Part shown: one piece after another, positions 41,990 to 51,713 of the stretch
Position numbering within the stretch: the stretch's first letter is position 1
How the letters are laid out: each line of letters opens with the position of its first letter
Source of the DNA: Dipteris shenzhenensis
Lineage: Eukaryota > Polypodiophyta > Polypodiopsida > Gleicheniales
Assembly: GCA_047967505.1 (NCBI GenBank)
Contig: CM106541.1
Strand: one strand, 5' to 3'
DNA length: 64,000 nucleotides
Program-made: the position numbers and the translations under genes
The notes under the pieces: model-generated
Database searches by the model: none
What the model was told of the DNA's origin: nothing
The model's input: the letters and a program-made list of their open reading frames with translations, nothing else

Positions 41990-42430
41990 TACTCCACTAT
42001 TTTCCTTCAGGTCCTGCCTCTCTAAGAGACCATCGTGCCTACGTTGGTCGAACGAAAAGCTAAGGCTGCCTGAAAGCTTGGAGAACTTCACCTCTCTCTA
42101 GGAATCTCTACCACAAACCGCAAAGATAAGCTGCTCCTGAGTGCTCCTCTCTACCGTCGACATCTTTGCAAAGGACGCAACTCCCTGCTTGTCTTCCGCA
42201 TGCTCCAGGTTGTTGAAGTCCCCTCCAACAATCCAAGAGTCTACATCTGAAAGACACTCCTTCAAATGTCTCCAGGAGAGGGGACGCTGCTATCTAAACG
42301 CCGAAGCGTAGATATAAAGAATGCCCATCTTGGAATCCCCAGCGGTGTGATCATCTCTCCCTGGCCAACAACATCCGTTGACATTGTCTTTGTAGTAGAG
42401 ATGCAGACTCCCCCACTCTTGCCTACTGAG
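41990..42430 (-). pseudogene. LINE family 2 endonuclease fragment
   Basis: Read leftwards: HTAGDSKMGILYIYASAFR, a stop, then DSWIVGGDFNNLEHAEDKQG, which is the GDFN box of an APE endonuclease with Asn-Asn where LINE1 has Asn-Met, and FSKLSGSLSFSFDQRRHDG further on. Clearly a different LINE from LINE1. It follows a LINE1 C-terminus (42436-43020) in the same orientation. Confidence 0.72.
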
Positions 42431-42435
42431 AAATA

Positions 42436-43020
42436 CAACCTTTCTGGTAGAGGCTGCCACGGCAAAGACCCCTACATGCTCACCCATATGGCCATAAAGG
42501 TATGTATGGTACTTTCCAGATGATGGACAAAGTGTGAGTGAGATGAACTTGGGAGCCGTCCAAGGTCTCTTTCTATCTAGACCTCCAAATGTGCCAAGCT
42601 GATATGCTCACTAGAATCTCCCAAGATGTATCCACTGATGCATGTGCAGGTCTGTGTGGAAGTACTAGAACATCATCCAAGGAACATGACTCAACTTCAT
42701 GTTGTTGAATCAATAGAGCCCAAGAGAGGTCATGTCTCTCGTATAGCACCCGTGGCCCACAAAGGGAGAAGCCAAGCTACTACCAATCCCCAAGTCATAT
42801 AGAAAGGAGAGTGTGTAAAGGTGCTAAATAGATCAGCTATTCCTTTTCAAGTGATCCTTGCTTGTCTGCAATCCCTTAGGCAATGTTGGATGGACTCCTC
42901 AGCAGAAAGGCAATGAGTACAAGTAGAATCTACGCTGAATCTTGACCTCCATTGGTTCACTGCAATCCCCTCCATATAAAGAAAGCCAAAAGAAAAGAGT
43001 GATCTTTTTATTCGTGAAGG
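42436..43020 (-). pseudogene. LINE1 zf-RVT and C-terminal fragment, minus
   Basis: Minus-strand homology to copy A 350-950: the zf-RVT zone (about 42880-43000), the region matching YDLG-type sequence (about 42800) and the tail MAIWVSMQGSLPWQ (about 42490-42450), broken by stops. It ends inside the tail, fused to LINE family 2. Its upstream end at 43020 meets a plus-strand LINE1 piece. Confidence 0.75.
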
Positions 43021-43039
43021 ATCTTTTTATTCCCTTCAA

Positions 43040-43550
43040 GGCCTCAGGTATTGTTTAAGAGGATCATGGGCTATTGCTATCAGACGACACTTGATTGAGC
43101 CATGTTCTCTGGACGATGTTCCTAACTCACCCTTTGAGGTTGTACATACCTCAGTGGACTCTTCTTGGGAGATGCTAGCGAGTATATCAGCGTGGCATAT
43201 ATGGAGAGCCAAGTGCACAAAGGCATTGGATGGATCTTAGGTTCACCCCTCTCAGACTATGGCCACTATATGGACAGACACTATACACACACTTATGGCC
43301 ATCTAGACGGGCATGCAGGGGTCCTCTCGAGAAGGTTATGCTAGGAGGGTTGCTTTTCTCAGGGAATGGAGGGACTCTCCCTCCTTCTCTGAATCTTCCA
43401 TAGGGTTGAGATGGCATTTTCAACGTCAACCTTGGTTATTTTGTACCTCTTTTTGAGAGTTTTTTCATGCATGCCATGATGTACTACCGCATTGAGCTTG
43501 CTCTAGCGGGTTTCATTCATACTTGATGGAAGTCCATTTTTTGGTCCAAA
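43040..43550 (+). pseudogene. LINE1 3'-end fragment, plus
   Basis: Matches copy C 14080-14590: GPQV-type start, IRRHLIEPCSLDDVP, SWEMLASISAWHIW, LMAIWTGMQGSS, then the 3' UTR with CATGCATGCCATGATG and GCTTGCTCTAGCGGGTTTC (about 43496-43514), ending at the TTTTTTGG end block. It lies head to head with the minus-strand piece to its left. Confidence 0.82.
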
Positions 43551-43555
43551 CAAAA

Positions 43556-43975
43556 AAGTCGGTTCCAAAAGTATTTCTGAAAGTTAGCAAAAATTGAACG
43601 TTCTCCCAATGAGGCAGCTCATCATTGTTTTCCGCCCCATGAACAAGACTTCTATTAAGTATGAAAAAACCCGCAAGAGCTAGCTCAGAGCGGAAATACA
43701 CCATGCATGGTATGAACAAAAAAGTCACCCAGAACGGGTCAACATAAAACCTCAATACAAACTGGAAAGAAACCAAGGAGGAGGCTGAAAGTGAAACCAC
43801 GGAGATCCCCTCCATTTTCTAAGAAAAATATCCCTCCTGGCAGAGGCTTCCCAAGAAGAACCCTACATGGACGCCCAACTAGCCATCAAAGACTGTATGG
43901 TATTAGTCCAAATACTGGCCATGGTGTGAGACGGATGGACCAAATGCCTCTGTGCATCTGGCTCTGCCGGAAGCT
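43556..43975 (-). pseudogene. LINE1 fragments, minus (3' end plus a zf-RVT scrap)
   Basis: 43975-43645 read leftwards is a short 5'-truncated LINE1 3' end (tail codons, hairpin ACCATGCATGGTATG near 43705, GAGCTAGCTC-type end block). 43640-43556 reads NNDELPHWENVQF, a scrap of the zf-RVT domain. The order is rearranged relative to a normal element. Confidence 0.7.
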
Positions 43976-44177
43976 CATCATTTAGAGACCTTAGGATCAT
44001 ATAATCAATTCACAATTAAGGAAAATAAAAGCTTTTCATATTAATGATACTCCTTTTCCCAACTAGAGCAACTTGGGATAGTGTCAAGATCTTGGACGAT
44101 TGAAGAAAAAGGTCTCAAGTTTGCTCCCTAGGGATGGGATCCATGAAAAAAATAAATTTGGTTACCTAATATGGTAG

Positions 44178-44870
44178 ATGGCATACTTGCAAAATAATCA
44201 AATGGTTGAAGGGATGCCAAAATTGCAGCAACCATCTAGTTCTTTTTGTGAAGGGTATATTATGGGAAAGTTGCACCATTTGCCTTTCAAAAAGGATGGA
44301 TCAGTCAGAGCCACACATATACTGCAGCTTGTGCATAGTGATGTATGTGAGGTGAATGTGCGGTCACATCATGGTGCCAAGTATTATGTGTCTTTTATTG
44401 ATGATTACTCCAGATTTACATGGATCTTTCTCATGAAAGAGAAATCTGAGGTGTTTCATTGGTTTCAGGAGTTCAAAGCACTTGTTGAGAACCATACTAA
44501 TGCCAAGATCAAAACACTCAGGACAGATAGAGGAGGGGAGTACATGTCTCATGCCTATAAGAATTATCTGGCTCATCATGGGATTCATCATAAGAAGACA
44601 TGCCCTTACACACCAGCTCAAAATAATGTTGCTGAAAGAAAGAATAGGACTCTCATGGAGATGACCAGATGCATGCTGAGCTACAAAAAGATGCCTAAAG
44701 TATTTTGGGGTGAGGCTGTAGTTACAGCCACATACATCCAAAATAGATGTCCAACTAAAGCATTGGTGAATCGGACTCCGTTTGAGGCATTCTATAGATA
44801 TAAGCCAAAGGTTAGCCACTTCAGAATTTTTGGATCAATGGCATATGCATTAGTACCAGATCAAAACTGA
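44178..44870 (+). pseudogene. Copia GAG-pre-integrase and integrase
   Basis: Frame MAYLQNNQMVEGMPKLQ opens with the pre-integrase domain (H/C pattern partly degraded: CEGYIMGKLHHLPF), then the integrase core: LVHSDVCEV (first Asp), FIDDYSRFTWIFLMK, LRTDRGGEYMS (second Asp), CPYTPAQNNVAERKNRTLME (catalytic Glu), YIQNRCPTKAL and FGSMAYALV. It ends at a TGA in place of a sense codon (DQN stop FKLDDKG). The integrase inserts the cDNA into the host chromosome. The true protein would continue into the next frame. Confidence 0.9.
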
Positions 44871-44906
44871 TTCAAGCTTGATGATAAGGGAATCAAATGC
44901 ATATTT

Positions 44907-46649
44907 GTGGGTTATAGTACTGAAAGCAAGGGCTATAGGCTTTACAATCCTGAAACACGGAAAATTATCATAAGCAAAGATGTTGGTTTCAATGAAAATG
45001 ATTGCTTTATGCCTAATGATTTACATATGCCCATTGAGGACACTACACCTTTGGATATTGTTCATTTTGAGTCAGAAGATATGCCATCACATGTGTCTAA
45101 CACACCAAGTTCTTCCTCCACTACATTTGGAGAAATTCCCCATATTGATGAAGCTAGCACTTCTGAAATTTCAGTTCAGAAATCAGTCAATGAAAATCAG
45201 CCTTTTGTCTATGAAAGGAGGAGGGTAAAATTTGCAGATCAGTCTCAGCCTGCTGCAGCTAGTCAGCCCCTTCCTAGATGGGATCGGGCTACCATTCAGG
45301 ATGCACAAAATCAGCCTGTGTTGGGGAGAACAAGGTCTAGTACAAGGCAAGCACAAAATCAGGTCAATTATGCCTTGATGAGCACAGTTATGGAAGCTGA
45401 AATTGAACCTCAGTGTTTTGAGGATGCTCAGGGACACTCATTATGGGAAGATGCTATGAAATCTGAAATTCAGTCCATTGAAAAGAATGCCACTTGGGAA
45501 CTGGTTGATCTTTCTATTGGGAAGAATGTAGTTGGCACCAAGTGGATTTATAAGTTGAAATATCATTCTGATGGCACAATTGAGAAACGTAAAGCCCGTT
45601 TAGTTGCCAAGGGGTATAGTCAGGAGGAAGGGATTGACTATGAGGAGACTTTTGCTCCTGTAGCCAAGATGACAACCATTCAGACTGTCATTTCTCTTGC
45701 TGCAAGTTACGGTTGGCCTGTTTATCAGATGGATGTGAAGAGGGCCTTCTTGAATGGAGACCTAAAGGAAGAGGTCTATGTGCAGCAGCCCCAAAGTTTT
45801 GTGGTTAAGGGACAGGAACAGGTATGCAAGCTTCGCAAAGCTTTATATGTGCTGAAACAAGCACCTCGGGCTTGGTACCATAAAATCCATCAGTTCTTGT
45901 TGTCACAAGGCTTTGTTAGCACTCATAATGAGCCAAATCTCTATGTGCTTCAAGAAAAATCAGAATTCATCATTCTTATTATTTATGTGGATGATATCAT
46001 GCTTATTGGCAGTGATGAGGGAAATATTGCATCAGTAAAATCAGCTTTGTCTCGGTCATTTGATATGACAGACTTGGGTTTACTGCACTATTGTTTGGGC
46101 ATTGAGTTTTGGCAAACTCAAGATGGTATTTTCATGTCCCAAACTAAGTATGCCAGGAGTATATTACAGAGATTTCACATGGAGAATAGTAAGCCTGCAG
46201 CTACACCTCTTGAGAAGGGTCTCAAACTGTCTAAGTATGATAAGGCTAAAAAGTTTGATGGCACTTTGTACAGACAGTTGGTGGGGAGTCTTATCTATTT
46301 GTGTTCCACAAGGGTTGATATTGCTTATGCTGCAGGAGTATTGAGTCAGTTTATGCATTGTCCCACTATCAGTCATTGGAATGCCGCCAAGTGTGTTCTC
46401 AGATATGTGCATGGCACTATTACTCTTGGGATGCATTATACCAATGCTTGTGATCTTGATCTATGTGGCTTCACAGATTCTGATTGGTTAGGGGACATTG
46501 ATGATAGAAAATCCATTTCTGGCTACTGTTTCTCTTTGGGTTCCGCATGCATATCTTGGTTAAGTAAGAAGCAGGCCAGGTCTCTCTTTCTTCTAGTGAA
46601 GCGGAGTATAAGGCAGCAAATGCAGCTACTACAAAATGCATATGGCTAA
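44907..46649 (+). pseudogene. Copia reverse transcriptase and RNase H
   Basis: 580 codons open: linker with [13 protein letters not shown] and a Ser/Pro-rich hinge, then RT from about 45530 ([59 protein letters not shown]) with the catalytic YVDD at 45984-45995, and RNase H ([35 protein letters not shown]). A frameshift near 46580 takes the frame away; [16 protein letters not shown] and CDSQSCIKIGNNPVFHARMKH continue in the next frame to about 46785. The active-site Asp pair is kept. First ATG chosen by frame; the polyprotein would normally be continuous with the integrase. Confidence 0.92.
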
Positions 46650-46915
46650 GAAAGCTACTTTATGACTTGCATCATCCACAAGATGATCAGGCCACCTCTA
46701 TCTTGTGTGATAGTCAGAGTTGCATAAAGATTGGTAACAATCCTGTTTTTCATGCTCGCATGAAACATGTGGAAAATCACTATCTGGGATCTTGCAATAC
46801 TCCCATAGGTTGCTATATCCTTTTGGATGAATTTGTGCAACCATGGTACTTTAGGTACCCTAGGTACTTCTGAGGAGTTCCGAGAGTACTTCAGCCATAC
46901 CATTGAGAGGGGATT

Positions 46916-47113
46916 TGATAGAACATACAATGGTATGGTATTGTAGGCTAGACTTGGTCTAAGTTATTCTAGTCTAGGGTTTTCACTTTATACCTGGGTT
47001 TCATATATATCCCAAGTCTTGTACTTCTATTGTTGAACTATTCAGTGGAGCTTTGTGTGTGGACTACACTCTCATGTTCCTTATCCACTTCGTGTCTCCC
47101 CATAGTTCCAACA
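46916..47113 (+). repeat. 3' LTR of the pol-bearing copia
   Basis: Starts TGATAGAACATACAATGG after a purine-rich tract (GAGAGGGGAT) and ends TAGTTCCAACA, about 198 bp with TG...CA ends. It includes CTTTATACC (about 46987) as a possible TATA. Unlike the other LTR families here. Boundaries rest on one copy only, so the end is approximate. Confidence 0.6.
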
Positions 47114-48829
47114 TCCATCACCCTTCTCCTTCATGCAATCATATTTGCCTTATAGTATCTCTGTGCTCATAGAGCAGCCTCCTTGCCACAGCTCACGTCG
47201 TCAACAGTCCTTCATGTGTGATAGCCATGCTCAGCTCACGGACTCTGTTTGCGCAAGATCCTCTCCTTCAACCGCACTATCAACACACATCCAAGACTCT
47301 ACAGGACTTCAATAAGCGCCACCTACACCACCAAGCTCATCATCATCGAGCACCTAGAGTCCATTTGTGCCAACCATGTAGTTGGAGATCCACACCCCGT
47401 CACGTACGTACGCCTATCACTTGATGGGCACTCTACCTTCCGCTTATGCACCACCTCTCTTCATCTACGAGCCTCTCCTTCATCTGGTCGTCTAGCCTTC
47501 TCTTCCAAGATCCCTCCAAGTGCAGCGTAGATCCCTCTAGCAAGCTCACAGGCTCCGTCTCTGTCTCACGATTCCCTCTAAGGCAGCATCCTCCGAGTAG
47601 AGATGCCACAGCCAAGACTCTACCAAGCTTCCAACCCGCACGGTCGTCCAGCGACACTCCTTCATGAAGCTCCCTCCAAAACGACAGCCCACCAGAGAGC
47701 AGCGCTAGTAAAGGGAAGCCCACCACCACAACTACTGCAAGCTCATACACCACTGCTCTCCCCGCTGCCTACAAGCCCCAGCATTCCATAACTCTCTCCA
47801 AAGCTGCAGCTCACTTACAAAGGGTGAAATAGGACTGGCTATTGCTCGCAGCAACCATCTCTGTCCTTGCGCAATCATTCCCATCATCTGTGTCTCTCTT
47901 TTGCTCACAGAACACTTAGCCCATATAGTAGTGATGCCACCCATATAGTAGTGATGCCACACCAATCAACACCCACAGCAAAAGCCAGGATCCAAATCTC
48001 CCACCTCAAGCAACTGCCACGGCCTCTCCTACTGCTCACAATGCACTCCCGTCATCACCAAGGTCCTTCCAAACCCCCCGAGAGACGCTTCCACGATTGA
48101 TTACTTGGACTCCTCTCTCTGGCTTCCGAGCTAATGTAGCACCCGCATCACAATTGTCTTCAAGCTTCCTACAGAGACTCCATCTCCGTCTCAAAGCTCC
48201 CAACTCCATAGCATGCCTTTGCTCACAGAGCTCTCCTCCTCACACATGACAACCCACCTCTAGCAGCTCCCCGGTTCTCCTCTTAGATCCTCCCCCCGTA
48301 GTTATGTTGCATCCCCCTTCTTCCTTCAGAAATTCTCCCTTCCTCTACACGTGATCGATTGCCATCTAGAAGCTCCCCCTTGCTTGCTACGTAGCCACCT
48401 TTGCATGAGCAGGATGCCTTCCCAATCAGTCCAGCCACCTCAGCCTAATTTGCCACCTCATCAGGGACATTTTACCACTCAAGATATTTTCCCCAAATCC
48501 ACACCCCAGCATTAATTGCTCCAAAATTCGACCTTTATGCACACCCTTATCATGCAAGCATTTGATGCTTATTCACCCACAGACCATCATACATAATGAA
48601 CCAATCCCGACACCTGGAGGACTCTTACAATTGGTAACCATTGGGGACATCATGACAATAGAACATATGACAGAGCAAAAAAATACAAATGACAAATATC
48701 ATGCCCAACCCAAAAACGTAACATTGTAAATACATAGAAACCATGCTCTAGAGTCTGGGCACCCAACATTGCATCTCATCATATCCCAAAAGTCCCTGTA
48801 GAAGTATCTACCATCTCAAGAAGATATCT
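47114..48829. other. C-rich intergenic stretch, no gene recognised
   Basis: Pyrimidine- and C/A-rich on the plus strand with many CTCC and CACC words. Short frames only (93 codons at most on the plus strand). CACCCATATAGTAGTGATGC is repeated in tandem near 47938-47975. The minus strand resembles the purine-rich block at 39430-40400 in composition, possibly an LTR-element leader. Confidence 0.35.
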
Positions 48830-49795
48830 ACATAAGTATAGAGTCTTTTATCCCACTACCTTGGGTCCCACTGCAAGAACCTAATGGGGGAACCACCATA
48901 TAACCAGAGTCTCCAAGACTCTAGTGCCAAGAGAATAGGGTCAGGATCAAGATGAGTCCGTGCCCCACTCCATGTAACGTGCAATCCTAACAGGCTGGAA
49001 GGGAACCTTCAAAAGAATATCATCTGAAGGTCTGAGAAGTCTGCCTTCCAACTGAACATCACAGACAAGGGTCTCCTCATGTGCATCCCGCAAGGCAATA
49101 ACCTGTAAAGGAATACCCGTCCCCGTGAAAGCTCCCAACCAAATGGACTCTGTGATTAGCGTGTCATCTATATCCATCCACTCTACTGGTATGGCTGCCT
49201 CTATCTGCTCCATCTTGATTGTACTCCCTCCGAGGTGGCCAACCAATAATAGTCTCCGATCCTTTGGAAGCTTTTTAAAAGCCTTCCAGGCACCTACTGT
49301 GGAGGTAGATCCCCTCTCCCATCTAGACCACTGCATATAATGTGACATTCCTAGTGATGTGACTGGCTGCCTGTCTATTTCTTCGCGAGAGGAGGGTGGA
49401 ACTCTCCAAAGAGTGTCTCTGAAATCGCCCCAGGCTATCAGGGTGGAAGCCATGAGAGGGGAAGAGGGAGATCTAAGATGGGCTGAAGTAGCTGTCCATC
49501 CAATCTTCCCCATGAGATGGTGTACGAGACCGAATGCTGTGTAAGAAAAAATCTTTCCAAGGCTCCTGTCCAGGCATCAATCCTCTCACCACAAATTTGC
49601 AAAGCAAGGCCATACACTGCAAGTTTGGATCAATAATATTGAGACCTCCTTCCCTTGTGGGGAGAATGAGGGTCTCCCAAGCCACCCTAGCTACAACATC
49701 TGAGCTGCCATCTAACCCAAGCCATAGGAAGTTCTCGATAGGTCTCATGAGCTGAGAAATACAACCTCTAGATCTACACCAACATGAGCAAACAA
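48830..49795 (-). pseudogene. LINE1 connection-region fragment
   Basis: Minus-strand copy of the part of ORF2 between RT and zf-RVT. 49748-49473: MRPIENFLWLGLDGSSDVVAR, WETLILPTREGGLNIIDPN. 49513-48947: HLRSPSSPLMASTLIAWGDF, SREEIDRQP, YMQWSRWERG, VIALRDAHEETLVCDVQ. It ends at about 48830 near LWLYGGSPI. Neither RT nor zf-RVT is present. Its right end meets a family 2 RT fragment in the other orientation. Confidence 0.85.
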
Positions 49796-49799
49796 ACTA

Positions 49800-50090
49800 G
49801 ACATCTTATGTACTTCTTTTGGGTCAAAAGTCAATAATTTGAAGACGGGTTATGCTATTCTATCTCGCAATGATCAAGATCAACTTAAGGTAAAAGGTTG
49901 TAAACAGATTCCTCAGGGTCAAATTTTCAGACTATTGGGTATTCCCATGGGTTTCAAAGTCACTATGAAAGCCAAGTGGGACTAGTTCTTAAAACGATTC
50001 AAGGAGAAACTTGACAAATGGAGGGGATTTCAGGCTAACCTAGCTGGGAGAAGGGTGGTCCTGAACTATTGGGGAGTCGTGGGATAGAAG
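49800..50090 (+). pseudogene. LINE family 2 RT/thumb fragment
   Basis: Reading across frames: KVNNLKTGYAILSRNDQDQL, IFRLLGIPMGFKVTMKAKW, FKEKLDKWRGFQANLAGR, VVLNYWGVVG. This matches and extends the family 2 piece at 8500-8570 (SGSKINHLKTAYAVNDQEQL). The LLGIPMGF and LAGR-VVLN pattern is the post-palm region of plant LINE RTs. Confidence 0.72.
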
Positions 50091-50424
50091 AGATGTATCA
50101 TGATAATAGTTGAGACCACAAGAGAAGACCAAAATGTGTGTTCTATTGATTGTGAGAGAGAAGCCTTTCATTTATAGAGTGGGAGAGAGGGTGTCCTAGA
50201 TCATAGGCACCTCTCCTACATCAAAGGCAATCAGCCCTACATCATAGGGACTTCCTAAATCTTTGGCACCTCCTCAAGAGGACGCCTTATACTGCATCAC
50301 CACCTGTGTCATGGTCCTAGACACCTCATAGCATTAAGTGTGCTATACTACACACGCACTTTTTTTATATAGTGAAAGCTTTGATTGATTATATTACAAG
50401 AATAGTCACCTCAGAAAAGAGACG
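50091..50424. other. Possible minus-strand LTR remnant
   Basis: Reads on the minus strand as an LTR-like sequence (a TATAAATGAAAGGC box near 50170-50180, GTGTCTAGGACC near 50300), but no paired copy or primer-binding site is visible. No coding potential. Confidence 0.3.
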
Positions 50425-50724
50425 CTAGCATAGCATCCTGGCATATCTGGAGAGCCAGAAGCATAGAGGCTTTGGAGGATACTCATGTTCATCCCTCGCA
50501 CACATTGGCTAGTATCTAGACAGACACCATACATACTTTGATGGCCGTATGGACGGGTATGCAGGGAGACTCCCATGTAGCCTCAGCTAGGAGGGCTTCT
50601 TTCTTCAGGGAATGGAAGGATTCTCCTTTCTTCTCTGAGACTACTACAGGGTTGAGGTGGCACTTTCAGCCTCAGCCTTGGTTGTTTTCCACCTCACTCT
50701 GAGGGGATTTTTATTTATCCTCAT
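50425..50724 (+). pseudogene. LINE1 3'-end fragment without poly(A)
   Basis: Matches copy E 23160-23475: ASIASWHIWRARS, LMAVWTGMQGDS, FFREWKDSPFFSETTTGLRW, then LFSTSL and the first 3' UTR bases (GATTTTTATTTATCCTCATC). The A-tail is absent; the next base begins the polypyrimidine 5' UTR of LINE copy H. Confidence 0.85.
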
Positions 50725-50964
50725 CCCTCTCAGCCTGCTCCCCCTCCTCCACCCACTCCCTACCCCCCGCCTCAGCCCTCTCCTCTCCCCCGCTTCCTAC
50801 CTTCCGCCTCAGTCCTCTCCTCTACCCCCCGCTCCTCTCCCCCGCTCCCTACCCCCCGCCTCAGCCCTCTCCTCTACCCCCCTCTCCTCTCCCCTGCTCC
50901 CTACCCCCGCCTCAGCCCTCTCCTCTACCTCCCTCCTCTACCCCTTCTTCCCACTCCCTGCCCC

Positions 50965-51085
50965 TCCTCCCTCCTCCTCCTCCTCCTCCTCCTCCTCCTC
51001 TCTCCTCCTCCTCCTCCTCCCCTTCCTCCCTTTCCTCCTCAGCCACTCCTCCTCCTCCTCCTCAGCTCACCTTCTTCCTCCTCCT
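50965..51085 (+). repeat. (TCC)n microsatellite in the LINE 5' UTR
   Basis: Runs of TCC/CTC triplets at 50970-51030 and 51045-51085, an expansion inside the polypyrimidine tract. Confidence 0.85.
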
Positions 51086-51152
51086 CTCCCAGTCAGCTTA
51101 GTGCGGAAGGAATTTTGTTCGTGTTCGAGCCGGCCTCACCCACCTCCATTGG

Positions 51153-51713
51153 CGATGGCTCTGCCTTCAGCCAATCTCTGTCCACTCCCACACGGCCGCG
51201 AAAAAAGTGATTTTCTCAAAAAACGATTGCAGCAGCTCAAGAAAGATACTGAGCAGGAGAGCTTGACATTGCTCTTTGCTCGCATCCATGGGTCCCACCC
51301 TTCCAGGTTATAGGCCAGGGATTGGATGCTCGCTACTTTACCTGGAGACCTCTCAGGGCACCTTACAGATGTTCGTCTGCTTGGGCGAGGTTTCTTCCAG
51401 ATTGTTTTTGACTCCTCTGAGGTAGCTCGTACAATGCTGTAGGCTAGCCCATTAGCACTGAGCTCCATGATAATTTTTTGACCCCTTTTTCTTTGAGGTT
51501 TGATCCTGTCGAGGAAAATAGCCGGAAGATGTCACTCTTCATCAGATTTCCAGGCCTTCCTCAGGTGTACCATCGACTGCTACATTCCATTGGAGACGCC
51601 TTTCGAGTGGTTACTGAGATCCCCCCTCTCCCTGAGATGCCTACTTCAGCAAACAGAGGCAGTCAGGTTGGATGGGATACCCCGTGTTAGGGTCATTGTC
51701 TCTGACCCTAACA
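51153..51713 (+). pseudogene. LINE1 ORF1 N-terminal half, copy H
   Basis: ATG 51153 (MALPSANLCPLPHGRE) in the frame following GAGCCGGCCTCACCCACCTC. LQQLKKDTEQESLT and ARIHGSHPSRL end at a TAG (51311). The core IRFPGLPQVYHRLLHSIGDAFRVV and IPPLPEMPTS follow in 51478-51690, and PRVRVIVSDPNI runs to the junction at 51713. The knuckle and the Pro-rich tail are deleted. Confidence 0.8.

Larger units (their letters stand above)
43990..47113 (+). mobile_element. Ty1/copia element, pol and 3' LTR, 5' part missing
   Basis: Contains GAG-pre-integrase, integrase, RT and RNase H in copia order, then a polypurine tract (GAGAGGGGATT) and an LTR. The 5' LTR, leader and gag are absent from the window. One nonsense codon ends the integrase piece (44868-44870) and one frameshift hits RNase H (about 46580). 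It is the best-preserved pol in the window and the reference for the fragments at 6419-6711 and 18965-19424. Confidence 0.92.

Noticed and set aside
50657-51313. 218-codon frame joining a LINE tail, a Leu/Ser/Pro stretch and an ORF1 N-terminus
   Set aside because: It is a chance read-through across the LINE-LINE junction, the 5' UTR and the true ORF1 start at 51153.
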